From: Prevotellaceae bacterium UBA7028
GTDB lineage: Bacteria > Bacteroidota > Bacteroidia > Bacteroidales > Bacteroidaceae
Length of the DNA: 13,955 nucleotides
Direction: 5' to 3'
Assembly: GCA_002494215.1 (NCBI GenBank)
Contig: DLBF01000082.1
Location: forward strand, 1 to 13,955
Every line of letters begins with the position of its first letter. Within the stretch, counting starts at the first letter, position 1. Below the pieces are notes generated by a model. The model searched no databases, was not told the origin of the DNA, and was given only the letters and a program-made list of their open reading frames with translations. The position numbers and the translations under genes are program-made. Below are positions 1 to 7,226 of the stretch, in pieces.

Positions 1-384
1 GTTGATGACTTCCAGCTCGGGGATGCTTTCTACATTAAAGTATTGAATCCCTGCTTTCAGTCCCAATTCGATTTCCCAGTCGCTTTTTCCCACACCAGCG
101 AAAACTATTTCTGAGGCAGGGAAGCCAGCGTCCAGACATGCCTGAATCTCACCGCCGCTTACGCAGTCGGCTCCGAAACCAGCCTTTGTGATGTGGCTCA
201 GCACCTTGGGTGTTGTGCATGCCTTCACAGCATAGTGCAGATGATAGCCCTCGTGCTTGTCTGTCTCGTTCTTTATTGCCTGCAGCGTCTGGTCGAGCAA
301 CTCCGTGTCATAGTAGTAGAAGGGAGTTCTTATCTTGCCGAACTTCTCTACCAACGATGTGTTATCCTTTAATAACCTTTTCAT
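1..384 (-). CDS. lysA: Diaminopimelate decarboxylase, N-terminal 128 codons (runs off the left edge)
   Basis: The last step of lysine synthesis: decarboxylation of meso-diaminopimelate to L-lysine, a cytoplasmic PLP enzyme of the alanine racemase-like fold III. The ATG at 384 begins MKRLLKDNTS. The PLP-lysine motif HYAVKA is visible with the lysine at residue 54, followed by DCVSGGEI and the FAGVGKSDWEI segment, all typical of the TIM-barrel domain of this family. Only the N-terminal third is inside the window; the substrate-binding C-terminal domain is missing because of the window edge, not because of truncation. It lies 102 bp downstream of lysC on the same strand, so the first and last enzymes of the lysine branch are adjacent and probably co-transcribed. 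Related ornithine/arginine decarboxylases share the fold, but the lysC neighbour supports lysA. Confidence 0.93.
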   Translation of the reverse strand, partial: MKRLLKDNTSLVEKFGKIRTPFYYYDTELLDQTLQAIKNETDKHEGYHLHYAVKACTTPKVLSHITKAGFGADCVSGGEIQACLDAGFPASEIVFAGVGKSDWEIELGLKAGIQYFNVESIPELEVIN

Positions 385-486
385 TATGGTCCATAATTAT
401 TTTTTTAATTCAAAATTCAAAATTGGGCTTTCCCCTTTGGGGGAGCGGGGAGAGGGGCCTTATTTTTCTCTTTTCTCTTTTAATTT
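385..486. other. lysC-lysA intergenic spacer made of repeat modules
   Basis: This 102-bp gap contains AT-rich direct repeats (AATTCAAAATTCAAAATT near 408-425), a GC-rich stretch (CCCCTTTGGGGGAGCGGGG, about 432-450) that can fold on itself, and one copy of the T-rich repeat against the lysC stop. I see no TAnnTTTG promoter for lysA here, so lysA probably reads through from lysC. Confidence 0.6.
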
Positions 487-493
487 TTAATTC
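462..493 (-). repeat. AT-rich dispersed repeat, copy A (3' end of lysC)
   Basis: On the gene-sense (minus) strand it reads AATTAAAAATTAAAAGAG followed by AAAAGAGAAAAAT, with two copies of the 7-bp unit AAAAGAG. The TAA stop of lysC (489-487) and its last Asn codon lie inside the repeat. It matches copy C inside hisH over about 32 bp with one clear substitution. Confidence 0.85.
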
Positions 494-1809
494 TGATTAA
501 AAAGGGTTTCACTTAATGCTTGCAGCGTGCGTTTTTTGTCTTCAGACTTAACCAGGAACGAGATGTTGTGGTTCGAACCTCCGTAGCTGATCATGCGAAC
601 GGGGATGTCCTTCAGCGCCTCGCAGGCCTTAGCCTCGAAACCAACGTTGTTAGAATCCAGGTCACCAACTACGCAGACGATGGTCATGTCATAGTCAACA
701 TTTACGGTACCGTACTTCTTCAGTTCGTCCAGGATATCTCCCAGTCGGCTTGAGTTGTCAATGGTAACTGATACGCCTACTTCGCTTGTGCAGATCATAT
801 CTACGCTGGTCTTGTAGGTCTCGAAGATTTCGAAAACCTTACGCAGGAAACCATAGGCCAGAAGCATACGGCTGCTGGTAATCTGAATGCAGATGTTGTT
901 GTCGCGTGCAGCTACAGCCTTTATCTTGCCTTTCTGGAATTCATTATTAATAATAGTACCTGGAGCCTCGGGAGCCATTGTGTTCAGCAAGCGAACGGGA
1001 ACGCCGGCAAATTTGGCGGGCTGGATGCAGGTGGGGTGCAGAATCTTGGCACCGAAGTAAGCCAACTCGGCAGCTTCCTCGAAGTGCAGCTGGCGAACGG
1101 GTTCTGTATGCTCTACGATACGTGGGTCGTTGTTGTGCATACCATCGATGTCCGTCCAGATCTGAATCTCCTCAGCCTGGATGGCAGCACCTATCAGGCA
1201 GGCTGTATAGTCAGAGCCGCCACGAAGCAGGTTGTCTATCTCGCCGTAGGCATTGCGGCAGATAAAGCCCTGTGTGATATAGATCTCATAGCCGTCGTTA
1301 TCCTTCAGTATCTGATTGCTCTTTTCCTTAATATAAAGGAAGTCGGGCTCAGCGTTCTTGTCTGTTCTTACCATATCCAGGGCATTCAGCAGGATGGCCT
1401 TCACACCGCATTCCTTCAGGTAGTTTGTTACCATATTGGTGCTGATGATTTCTCCCTGTGCCAGGACAACCTTCTCCTCGAACGAGGTGAAGTGAACCTT
1501 GGTAAACGAGCGCAGGTAGTTGAACTCATCACGTATGAAGGTTTCTGTCTCCTGCTTGTATTCGTCGGTCTTATAAAGATCCTTTACGTGCTGCAGGTAT
1601 TTCTCCTCCAGTCTGTTGATAAGCGTATTGGCACCTTCGGGGTTCTTCTTGTACAGGTAGTCTGAGATTTCTACCAATGTATTTGTCGTGCCTGACATTG
1701 CTGACAATACGACCAACTTTGTTTCTCCGTCTGCTGTTACCAGTTTCGAGACTTCTTGCATTCTTTGTGGCGTACCTACGGATGTACCGCCAAATTTCAG
1801 TACTTTCAT
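487..1809 (-). CDS. lysC: Aspartate kinase, monofunctional, with C-terminal ACT domains
   Basis: Phosphorylates L-aspartate to beta-aspartyl phosphate, the first committed step toward lysine/diaminopimelate, threonine and methionine. The 440-residue product starts with MKVLKFGGTSVG, the nucleotide-binding motif of amino acid kinases. LRGGSDYTACLIGAA near residue 195 and FGAKILHPTCIQPA near 255 are further family signatures. From about residue 300 the sequence is regulatory ACT-type, usual for feedback control by lysine or threonine; the actual effector cannot be read from the sequence. No homoserine dehydrogenase domain follows, so this is not a ThrA-type fusion. Its start lies 13 nt past the ftsE-like stop and lysA follows, consistent with one transcript. 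The final Asn and stop codon are supplied by dispersed repeat copy A. Confidence 0.95.
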   Translation of the reverse strand: MKVLKFGGTSVGTPQRMQEVSKLVTADGETKLVVLSAMSGTTNTLVEISDYLYKKNPEGANTLINRLEEKYLQHVKDLYKTDEYKQETETFIRDEFNYLRSFTKVHFTSFEEKVVLAQGEIISTNMVTNYLKECGVKAILLNALDMVRTDKNAEPDFLYIKEKSNQILKDNDGYEIYITQGFICRNAYGEIDNLLRGGSDYTACLIGAAIQAEEIQIWTDIDGMHNNDPRIVEHTEPVRQLHFEEAAELAYFGAKILHPTCIQPAKFAGVPVRLLNTMAPEAPGTIINNEFQKGKIKAVAARDNNICIQITSSRMLLAYGFLRKVFEIFETYKTSVDMICTSEVGVSVTIDNSSRLGDILDELKKYGTVNVDYDMTIVCVVGDLDSNNVGFEAKACEALKDIPVRMISYGGSNHNISFLVKSEDKKRTLQALSETLFNQN

Positions 1810-1822
1810 CTTAGTATATGGT

Positions 1823-2482
1823 TTATTTTATTAGTTCGTTGTTCTGGCATTTGTAAACTGTACCGGGGAAGTCGTCAATCCATTGCCAGTTGTGTGTGCT
1901 CATGATGACGGCTGTATGGTTCTGACGGCGTATCTCATCCAGCAGTGCCAGTATCATCTCGCCGTTTTCCATGTCCAGGTTTCCTGTTGGCTCGTCGGCC
2001 AGTATAACCTTGGGGTTGTTCAGTAGGGCACGTGCTATGCAGACGCGCTGTTGCTCTCCTCCACTCAGTTCAAAGACAAAGTTGTCCATCTTGTCTTCCA
2101 TCCTCACCTGCTTCAGCACTTCCAGGATTTTCTCCTCCCTTTCTGCTTTCTTTTTCCATCCTGTGGCTTTCAGCAGGAAGTTCAGGTTCTCAAAGACAGT
2201 ACGGTCTGTCAGCAACTGGAAGTCCTGAAAGACGATGCCCATCTGGCGGCGTAGTGCTGGCTGCTGCGAAGTCTTGAACTTCAGCATGTTGTATCCCAGT
2301 ACGTTAGCCTCTTCGCCTTGGCAGGGCACTTCTGCATAGAAGGACTTCAGTAACGACGATTTGCCACTACCTACCTGTCCTATCAGGTAAACCATTTCAC
2401 CTTCTTCCACGCTGATGTTAACATTACGTAGCACCTGATGTTCGCCTTGGCAGATGTTAATGTTCTTGTAGCTTAAAATCAT
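1823..2482 (-). CDS. ftsE: FtsE-type ABC transporter ATP-binding protein
   Basis: A 219-residue single-domain ABC ATPase of the FtsE/LolD/MacB group. Visible motifs: Walker [10 protein letters not shown] (35-43), Q-loop VFQDFQLL (84-91), signature LSGGEQQR (139-146), Walker B with D163-E164 in [10 protein letters not shown], and the switch histidine H197 in STHN. All catalytic residues are present. The length and the ADEPTGNLD motif fit FtsE, which with FtsX controls peptidoglycan hydrolases at the septum; no ftsX gene is next to it here, so a LolD-like export ATPase remains possible. It sits 13 nt upstream of lysC and 144 bp downstream of hisIE. That gap holds repeats and no obvious promoter, so it may be expressed by read-through from the his genes. 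Confidence 0.82.
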   Translation of the reverse strand: MILSYKNINICQGEHQVLRNVNISVEEGEMVYLIGQVGSGKSSLLKSFYAEVPCQGEEANVLGYNMLKFKTSQQPALRRQMGIVFQDFQLLTDRTVFENLNFLLKATGWKKKAEREEKILEVLKQVRMEDKMDNFVFELSGGEQQRVCIARALLNNPKVILADEPTGNLDMENGEMILALLDEIRRQNHTAVIMSTHNWQWIDDFPGTVYKCQNNELIK

Positions 2483-2538
2483 TTTAGTTTACCGTTTAAA
2501 GACCCACCCCCGACCCCTCCCGTGATGGAGGAGAGGTT

Positions 2539-2550
2539 TAGCGGTTAGCG
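2539..2550 (-). repeat. CGCTAACCGCTA module
   Basis: Reads CGCTAACCGCTA on the minus strand. The same unit occurs on the plus strand at 5483-5503, 5546-5560 and 10693-10708, always close to a copy of the AT-rich repeat. Confidence 0.7.
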
Positions 2551-2566
2551 AATAATTTTGATTTTT

Positions 2567-2619
2567 GAATTTATCAAATTTGAATTGAGAATTAATTTTT
2601 CTCTTTTAATTTTTAATTC
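2567..2619 (-). repeat. AT-rich dispersed repeat, copy B, long form (3' of hisIE)
   Basis: Starts 7 nt after the hisIE stop. It has one AAAAGAG unit where most copies have two. It shares the extension GAATTTATCAA...AATTGAGAATTAA (plus-strand reading) with copy E at 7227, so these two copies define a longer element of about 55-60 bp. Within the extension a TCAAATTTGA palindrome is present. Confidence 0.8.
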
Positions 2620-2626
2620 ATAATTA

Positions 2627-3241
2627 TCAATGTTTCTTCCACCCGGGGTTATGACGCTCGGCCAGTTCGGCAGCCATGTCCTCTATGCGCAGGCCTTTGC
2701 TGGTAAGCAGCACAATCAGGTGATAAAGCATGTCAGAGCCCTCGTAGATAAGGCGGTCGTTAGTTCCGTTTGTAGCCTCAATTACCAGCTCCAATGCCTC
2801 TTCACCCACCTTCTGAGCCATGCGGTTCAAGCCATCCTTAAAGAGGCTGGTGGTGTAGCTGCCCTCAGGCATCTCCTCGTGGCGCTTCTCGATGAAGTCG
2901 CTCAGCTCGGAGAGGAAGAGTAGGGGATTCTTCTCGTTCTTCTCGCCCCAGCAGGTATCTGTTCCTGTGTGGCAGGTAGGACCGTCGGGATGAACAGTAA
3001 TCAATAATGTATCCTGATCGCAGTCGTTCTTAATATCAACTACGTGCAGGAAGTTGTTGCTGGTCTCGCCCTTTGTCCACAGGCATTGTCTCGAGCGGCT
3101 GTAGAAAGTTACCAGTCCTGTCTCCTTTGTCTTGTTAAAGGCTTCTTGGTTCATGTAACCTAGCATCAGTACGTTCTTTGTATCTGCATCCTGAATGATG
3201 GCGGGAACCAGTCCGCCGCATTTCTCAAAATCTATCTTCAT
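2627..3241 (-). CDS. hisIE: Bifunctional phosphoribosyl-AMP cyclohydrolase / phosphoribosyl-ATP pyrophosphatase
   Basis: Catalyses steps 2 and 3 of histidine synthesis: PR-ATP to PR-AMP (HisE part), then ring opening to ProFAR (HisI part). The 204-residue protein starts at the ATG at 3241 ([10 protein letters not shown]); the frame is open further upstream, but the earlier ATG would lie deep within hisF and lacks family similarity. The N-terminal HisI domain (about 1-105) has the metal-binding pattern [15 protein letters not shown] and [11 protein letters not shown]. The C-terminal HisE domain (about 110-204) has the [13 protein letters not shown] and [12 protein letters not shown] helices. 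Its start overlaps the hisF stop in an ATGA, which implies translational coupling. AT-rich repeat copy B begins a few bases past its stop. Confidence 0.95.
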   Translation of the reverse strand: MKIDFEKCGGLVPAIIQDADTKNVLMLGYMNQEAFNKTKETGLVTFYSRSRQCLWTKGETSNNFLHVVDIKNDCDQDTLLITVHPDGPTCHTGTDTCWGEKNEKNPLLFLSELSDFIEKRHEEMPEGSYTTSLFKDGLNRMAQKVGEEALELVIEATNGTNDRLIYEGSDMLYHLIVLLTSKGLRIEDMAAELAERHNPGWKKH

Positions 3242-3993
3242 AATCTTACGTTTATCTTTTCTGCTCTTAAATATTCTTTCAGTTCGGGTATCCCTATCTC
3301 GCCAAAGTGGAATACGCTGGCTGCCAGTGCGGCATCTGCGTGTCCTATGGCAAAGGCATCGCGGAAGTGCTCCATGCATCCTGCTCCGCCGCTGGCTATC
3401 ACGGGGATGGTCAGCTCTTCGGCCAAGCGGGCCAGAGCTTCGTTGGCAAAGCCTGCTTTCACGCCGTCGTGGTTCATGCTGGTAAACAGAATCTCGCCGG
3501 CGCCTCTCTCGTTGGCCTCACGTGCCCACTCAAACAGACCGCGCTCCGTAGGGATTCGTCCTCCGTTCAGGTAGCAAGTCCATCCGTTCTCGTCCAGACG
3601 TGCATCTATGGCTACTACGCAAACCTGGCTGCCAAAGTTATAGGCTATTTCGTCTATCAGCTTGGGGTTACGAAGGGCAGCACTGTTTATGCTCACCTTA
3701 TCTGCTCCTGCCGACAGCATCTTATCTACATCTTTCAGTTCGCTGATTCCTCCTCCAACAGTAAAGGGGATGCTTACCTCGGCAGCCACGCGCTGCACCA
3801 TCTCGGTAAAGGTCTTTCGTCCCTCGTGGCTGGCTGTGATATCCAGGAATACCAGTTCGTCTGCTCCCTGTTCGCTATAGGCGCGTCCCAATGCTACAGG
3901 GTCGCCAGCTTGTCTCAGGTTTACGAAGTTGGTTCCTTTTACGGTTTGTCCGTCCTTAACGTCCAGGCAGGGTATGATTCGTTTTGCTAACAT
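3238..3993 (-). CDS. hisF: Imidazole glycerol phosphate synthase, cyclase subunit
   Basis: With HisH it converts PRFAR plus ammonia into imidazole glycerol phosphate and AICAR. The 251-residue (beta/alpha)8 barrel has the catalytic aspartates expected for HisF: D11 in [12 protein letters not shown] and the Asp in [13 protein letters not shown], close to residue 130. Phosphate-binding GGG and SGG motifs ([15 protein letters not shown]) mark the two half-barrels. [10 protein letters not shown] is another family hallmark. It overlaps hisA by 7 bp upstream and hisIE by 4 bp downstream, so it is in the middle of the coupled his set. Nothing is out of the ordinary in length or motifs. Confidence 0.97.
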   Translation of the reverse strand: MLAKRIIPCLDVKDGQTVKGTNFVNLRQAGDPVALGRAYSEQGADELVFLDITASHEGRKTFTEMVQRVAAEVSIPFTVGGGISELKDVDKMLSAGADKVSINSAALRNPKLIDEIAYNFGSQVCVVAIDARLDENGWTCYLNGGRIPTERGLFEWAREANERGAGEILFTSMNHDGVKAGFANEALARLAEELTIPVIASGGAGCMEHFRDAFAIGHADAALAASVFHFGEIGIPELKEYLRAEKINVRL

Positions 3994-4715
3994 GTTTGGG
4001 GGTACTTTTTTATCAGTTCTTTCAGGTCTATGCGACCCTCGTAAATGGCTTTGCCGAATACTACGGCAGGGATGCCAGCTTCCTCCAGCGCCACTATGTC
4101 CTCTATGCAGCTAACGCCGCCGCTGGCGATAAGGTGGCAGTTGGGGTGAGCCTTCATAACTCGCTTGTATAGGTCAACGGCAGTTCCCTGCAACATGCCG
4201 TCTCTGCTAATCTCTGTGCAGAGCACGTTGCGTGTGCCCGCTTTCATATATCGGGTCAGGAAGTCGGTCAGTTCCACGTCGCTGTCTTCCAGCCATCCGT
4301 TTATGCTAACCTTGCCATTGCGCACGTCGGCGCCTAAGATTAGATGCTCGGCACCATATTTCTGTAGCCATTCTAGATATAGCTCGGGATTTGTAACGGC
4401 TATGCTGCCTGCTGTTACTAATGTTGCTCCAGCATCGTAGGCCTTCTTCAGGTCGTCTTCTGTCTTCACACCGCCTCCGAAATCCACCGTCAGGTTTGTT
4501 GCCTGGGTGATAGCCTTCAGGGTGGCGTCATTCACCACATGCTTGCTCTTGGCGCCGTCCAAGTCCACCACATGCAGGCGCTTGAATCCCAGCTGCTCAA
4601 ATTCTTTGGCCATACTTACGGGGTCACCGTACTCCTTCTTGGTGGAGTAGTCACCCTTGGTAAGTCGGACACATTTTCCGCCTATTATGTCTATGGCAGG
4701 AATCAGTTCTATCAT
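3987..4715 (-). CDS. hisA: ProFAR isomerase (1-(5-phosphoribosyl)-5-[(5-phosphoribosylamino)methylideneamino]imidazole-4-carboxamide isomerase)
   Basis: Amadori isomerase of step 4 of histidine synthesis, making PRFAR from ProFAR. The 242-residue barrel begins [18 protein letters not shown] with the catalytic Asp at residue 9, and has the second half-barrel Asp in [17 protein letters not shown]. The phosphate-binding segments are VDFGGGVKT and IASGGVS. It is homologous to HisF, but the [13 protein letters not shown] start and GDY segment distinguish HisA. The start codon overlaps the hisH stop by 4 bp (ATGA) and the end overlaps hisF by 7 bp. Confidence 0.97.
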   Translation of the reverse strand: MIELIPAIDIIGGKCVRLTKGDYSTKKEYGDPVSMAKEFEQLGFKRLHVVDLDGAKSKHVVNDATLKAITQATNLTVDFGGGVKTEDDLKKAYDAGATLVTAGSIAVTNPELYLEWLQKYGAEHLILGADVRNGKVSINGWLEDSDVELTDFLTRYMKAGTRNVLCTEISRDGMLQGTAVDLYKRVMKAHPNCHLIASGGVSCIEDIVALEEAGIPAVVFGKAIYEGRIDLKELIKKYPQTC

Positions 4716-5347
4716 AGTTCCAGAAAATTCTTTATGATACGTTCGCCCACGCTTCCACTTTTCTCGGGGTGGAACTGTGTGGCATAGAAGTTATCCTTGT
4801 GCAAGGCTGCACTATAGGGTAGGATGTAGTCGGTAATTGCAATGGTGTTTTCGCATACAGGAACATAGAAGCTGTGTACGAAATACACAAACTCGCCCTC
4901 CGAAAATCCCTTAAACAGACCACTCTCTACGAGTGATAATTTTTCTCTTTTCTCTTTTAATTTTTCATTCTGAGCAAAGCTCAACTGGTTCCATCCCATG
5001 TGAGGCACCTTGTCCTCATGCTTCTGAGGCTGGAAACGCAGCACATCCACATCGAAGATACCCAGGCAATCCGTGTCGCCCTCTTCGCTGTGGCGGCACA
5101 TCAACTGCTGACCTATGCAGATGCCCAAGATGGGATTCTTCAGGTCGCGGATTACCTTGTCCAGGTTATGTTCCTTTAGGTAGCGCATGGCATTGCTTGC
5201 CTCGCCTTGTCCAGGGAATAGTACTTTGTCTGCTTTCTGTAGCTCTTCAGAATTGTCTGTCAGAACGGGTGTTACCCCCAGTCTCTGAAGGGCGTGGATT
5301 ACGGAATATATGTTTCCTGCGTTGTATTTTACTACTGCAACTTTCAT
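4712..5347 (-). CDS. hisH: Imidazole glycerol phosphate synthase, glutamine amidotransferase subunit, with a repeat-derived insertion
   Basis: Class I glutamine amidotransferase that supplies ammonia to HisF. The start at 5347 (MKVAVVKYNAGN) fits the family; an upstream in-frame ATG at 5398 would lie before the promoter. The catalytic triad is complete: C77 in GICIGQQL, H193 and E195 in QFHPEKSG. The product has 211 residues. About 15 residues from N127 to V140, rich in Lys/Glu (NEKLKEKREKLSL), lie between HMGWNQL and GLFKGF, where from memory HisH proteins of Bacteroides have a short turn. The DNA coding for this insertion is AT-rich repeat copy C. The frame stays open because the TAA found at this position in copy A is GAA here. 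It is the first gene of the coupled hisH-hisA-hisF-hisIE set. Confidence 0.95.
   Translation of the reverse strand: MKVAVVKYNAGNIYSVIHALQRLGVTPVLTDNSEELQKADKVLFPGQGEASNAMRYLKEHNLDKVIRDLKNPILGICIGQQLMCRHSEEGDTDCLGIFDVDVLRFQPQKHEDKVPHMGWNQLSFAQNEKLKEKREKLSLVESGLFKGFSEGEFVYFVHSFYVPVCENTIAITDYILPYSAALHKDNFYATQFHPEKSGSVGERIIKNFLEL
4938..4970 (-). repeat. AT-rich dispersed repeat, copy C, inside the hisH coding sequence
   Basis: Nearly identical to copy A (T-rich on the plus strand, two AAAAGAG units on the sense strand). It lies in frame in hisH with CAG AAT before it, exactly as in lysC. Plus-strand base 4966 is c where copy A has a, turning TAA into GAA at hisH codon 128. Confidence 0.9.
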
Positions 5348-5368
5348 CTTTTTACGCTTTTCGGCCTG

Positions 5369-5399
5369 CAAAGGTACGAAAAAGTGGGTGGAATACAAA
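5369..5399 (-). promoter_or_regulatory. Promoter of the hisHAF-IE set
   Basis: On the minus strand, TACCTTTG at 5376-5369 matches the Bacteroidetes -7 box TAnnTTTG. TTTG at 5399-5396 matches the -33 box, with a 19-bp spacer. The start site should fall near 5362, leaving a leader of about 15 nt before the hisH ATG at 5347. There is no room for an attenuator. Confidence 0.85.
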
Positions 5400-5603
5400 G
5401 AAAAACAAGTTTTTTCTTTTATTCCCGAGTGTAAGTACCTTGTTTCGATATCTCGAAATCACGATATCTCGAAATCACGATAAACCGCTAACCGCTAACC
5501 GCTCAACAGTGTCTGATGTAAGATGTCTGATGTCTGATGTTCGTTAACCGCTAACCGCTCAACAGTAAACTTAACTTTTCTCTTTTCTCTTTTAATTTTT
5601 AAT
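5400..5603. repeat. Repeat cluster between the ModF-like gene and hisH
   Basis: This gap of about 200 bp has no gene and is almost wholly repeats. In order: a 16-bp direct repeat CGATATCTCGAAATCA twice (5446-5461, 5462-5477) plus the first 5 bases of a third; a CGCTAACC array ending in CTCAACAGT (5483-5510); TCTGATGT three times with a related AAGATGT (about 5512-5540); a second copy of AACCGCTAACCGCTCAACAG (5546-5565), matching 5490-5509 exactly; and AT-rich copy D (5575-5603). Confidence 0.8.
5575..5603 (-). repeat. AT-rich dispersed repeat, copy D (3' of the ModF-like gene)
   Basis: Two AAAAGAG units. It begins 12 nt after the stop codon of the ModF-like gene, directly beyond the hairpin at 5604-5632, and keeps the same orientation to the gene as the other copies. 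Confidence 0.8.
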
Positions 5604-5632
5604 TTAAGAAAAACGCTAATCGTTTTTCTTAA
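5604..5632 (-). terminator. Perfect 12-bp inverted repeat over the stop codon of the ModF-like gene
   Basis: Arms TTAAGAAAAACG (5604-5615) and CGTTTTTCTTAA (5621-5632) are exact reverse complements around a 5-nt loop that contains the TAG stop (5618-5616). On the transcript it is followed by A-rich repeat RNA, not a U-run, so it is not a standard intrinsic terminator. It may be a 3'-end stabilising or terminating hairpin. Confidence 0.5.
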
Positions 5633-7148
5633 GAAATATGCTATGATCTATGCACTTCGGGAACTCCTGCTTGTAATGTGTAACCATCACTAAAGTCTTG
5701 TGTGGACGCTGGCAGAAGGTGTCTATGATGTCCTTTACCAGGACACGGTGTTTCAGGTCGAGGCCATGCAGAGGCTCGTCCAGAATCAGCAGTTCGGGGT
5801 CTTTTACAAAGGCGCGTGCCAACAGGCACAGGCGTTGTTCGCCGCTACTCAGTTTCAGGAACGTACGGTCTGCCAGTTCCTTTATCCCGAAGATGTTCAT
5901 CCAATCCAGGCAGATTTGTTTTTGCTCGGGGCGTGGACGGGTATAGAGGCCTACCGAATCGTGTAGTCCGCTGGCCACGATGTCTATGGCAGGCAGGTCT
6001 TTCAGGTAGGCGCGGTGCATCTCGGGGCTCACATAGCCGATGTGTTTTTTTATCTGCCAGATGCTCTCGCCCGTTCCCCTGCGGTGTCCGAACAGCTCTA
6101 TGTCGCAGGCGTATGCTTGTGGATTGTCGGCACAAACCAGACTAAGCAGGGTACTCTTTCCTGCGCCGTTCTCGCCGCTCATGGCCCATTTCTCGCCCTC
6201 GCAAACCGTCCAGTTCAGGTCCTTCAGGATGGTGCGTGCGCCATATCGGATACTTACGTTGTTGAACTTCAGAATCTCCTGACCGTCTTGCGGATAGAAG
6301 TCCTCTTTTTTTAAATCCTTGTGTGGCAGTTGCAGAATCCAGTTTCGCTTCTCTTCTGCGAGTCCATCGTAGGTCTTCTGTTCCAGTTGCCGTTGGTATT
6401 CCCCAAGGGTAATCTTAGGCAGAATGCGAAGGCCCTCTATGGGTATAACGTGTGATATAAAGCTTGGGATGTCATCAACCTTGCTAAGTACCAGAATGAT
6501 TAACAGATATGTTTCTCTCGAAAGTTGTTCCAAGAGGTCGCGCAGCTGGTCGCGTGTCTCAGCGTCCAAGCCAATGAACGGATTGTCCATAATCAGCACG
6601 CGAGGGCCTGTTCCCAGCGCTTTCATCAGCTGGAACTTACGCAACTCACCACTGCTCAGCGTAATAATATATTTGTCCATCAGGCTGTCCAGATGGAACA
6701 TCTCTGTCAGTTTATTTCGCAGCGCGTTCCTTTGCTCTTGTGCAGCTTTCTTCTCTTCGTCGCTTAGTCCGCGACCTATATTCTCATCGGCCTGTCGGAA
6801 AGCCTCCTGCAAAAGCTGTCCTGCAGTCGGAGTGTTCTCGTCTATGTCGTGCTGGTTCCAACGTTGCTGGTAGTAATAGGCACCGTCCGATTCCCCGTAC
6901 GAGTCGCGGAAGGTGATGTACTTCAGGTTCTCGCTCACCATTTTCAGTGGGCTGGGGGAGAAGTCGTATTTCACCTCATTCATCAGCAGCGGGAAGTGCC
7001 CGGTCAGTACCTCTATCAGTCGGCTCTTGCCGGCTGCATTATCACCAACGATGGCTATTTGTTCGCCTTGCTGAATCTCTATGTTTATGGGTTCTGCCAT
7101 TCTCCAGTCCGGATGGCGTGTTATCCCGTTATCTACTTTTATTATCAT
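5616..7148 (-). CDS. ModF-like protein with two ABC ATPase domains
   Basis: A soluble 510-residue protein with two ABC ATPase domains and no membrane segment, similar in layout to ModF/PhrA of E. coli, whose role is poorly defined. Domain 1: Walker A GDNAAGKS (35-42), signature LSSGE (164-168), and a Walker B region LIMDNPFIGLD with Asn189 where a catalytic Glu is usual; the switch histidine position (about 222) reads LVLSKVD with no His. Domain 2 (about 290-510): Walker A GENGAGKST (325-333), LSSGEQ (433-438), LLILDEP with D457-E458, and H491 in VTHY. So domain 2 looks active and domain 1 degenerate. No molybdate transporter genes are near. ABC-F translation factors are an alternative, but the typical linker and order do not fit well. 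It stands alone between two repeat-filled gaps. Confidence 0.8.
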   Translation of the reverse strand: MIIKVDNGITRHPDWRMAEPINIEIQQGEQIAIVGDNAAGKSRLIEVLTGHFPLLMNEVKYDFSPSPLKMVSENLKYITFRDSYGESDGAYYYQQRWNQHDIDENTPTAGQLLQEAFRQADENIGRGLSDEEKKAAQEQRNALRNKLTEMFHLDSLMDKYIITLSSGELRKFQLMKALGTGPRVLIMDNPFIGLDAETRDQLRDLLEQLSRETYLLIILVLSKVDDIPSFISHVIPIEGLRILPKITLGEYQRQLEQKTYDGLAEEKRNWILQLPHKDLKKEDFYPQDGQEILKFNNVSIRYGARTILKDLNWTVCEGEKWAMSGENGAGKSTLLSLVCADNPQAYACDIELFGHRRGTGESIWQIKKHIGYVSPEMHRAYLKDLPAIDIVASGLHDSVGLYTRPRPEQKQICLDWMNIFGIKELADRTFLKLSSGEQRLCLLARAFVKDPELLILDEPLHGLDLKHRVLVKDIIDTFCQRPHKTLVMVTHYKQEFPKCIDHSIFLKKND

Positions 7149-7226
7149 CTTTTTTAAATTAAGAATTAAGAGAGAAGAATTAAGAATTAGACCTTAGACA
7201 CTAGGCTTTAGGCCTTAGTTAATTTT
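7149..7226. other. ruvC-ModF-like spacer, repeats
   Basis: Contains ATTAAGAATTA twice (near 7159-7186, separated by AGAGAGAAG) and the run TTAGACCTTAGACACTAGG / TTTAGGCCTTAG, an imperfect tandem of CCTTAG-like units. No promoter box for the downstream gene was recognised. Confidence 0.5.

Larger units (their letters stand above)
2483..2626. other. hisIE-ftsE spacer filled with repeat modules
   Basis: This 144-bp gap contains, from left to right: a GC-rich module (CCCACCCCCGACCCCTCCC, about 2503-2521) with a CCTCC/GGAGG arm pair at about 2515-2530, a TAGCGGTTAGCG unit (2539-2550), and the long form of the AT-rich repeat (2567-2619). The same ingredients recur in other gaps of this window. No promoter consensus stands out. 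Confidence 0.6.

Noticed and set aside
210..500. Plus-strand open frame over the lysA start and lysC end
   Set aside because: Its latter part translates the repeat modules and the first part is antisense to lysA; no support as a gene.
1036..1665. 209-codon plus-strand open frame opposite lysC
   Set aside because: It is antisense to a well-supported aspartokinase and has no recognisable domain or promoter.
3242..3379. Longer HisIE start at 3379
   Set aside because: The extra 46 codons are hisF sequence in another frame; the ATG at 3241 overlaps the hisF stop and begins the HisI domain.
3307..3990. 227-codon plus-strand open frame opposite hisF
   Set aside because: Antisense shadow of hisF; nothing in it looks like a protein family.
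4732..4923. Alternative minus-strand frame within hisH
   Set aside because: The main hisH frame has the intact catalytic triad and expected termini, so this is an overlapping shadow.
5348..5398. Longer HisH start at 5398
   Set aside because: It would begin within the -33 box and add residues not seen in the family; ATG at 5347 gives the conserved MKVAVVKYNAGN start.
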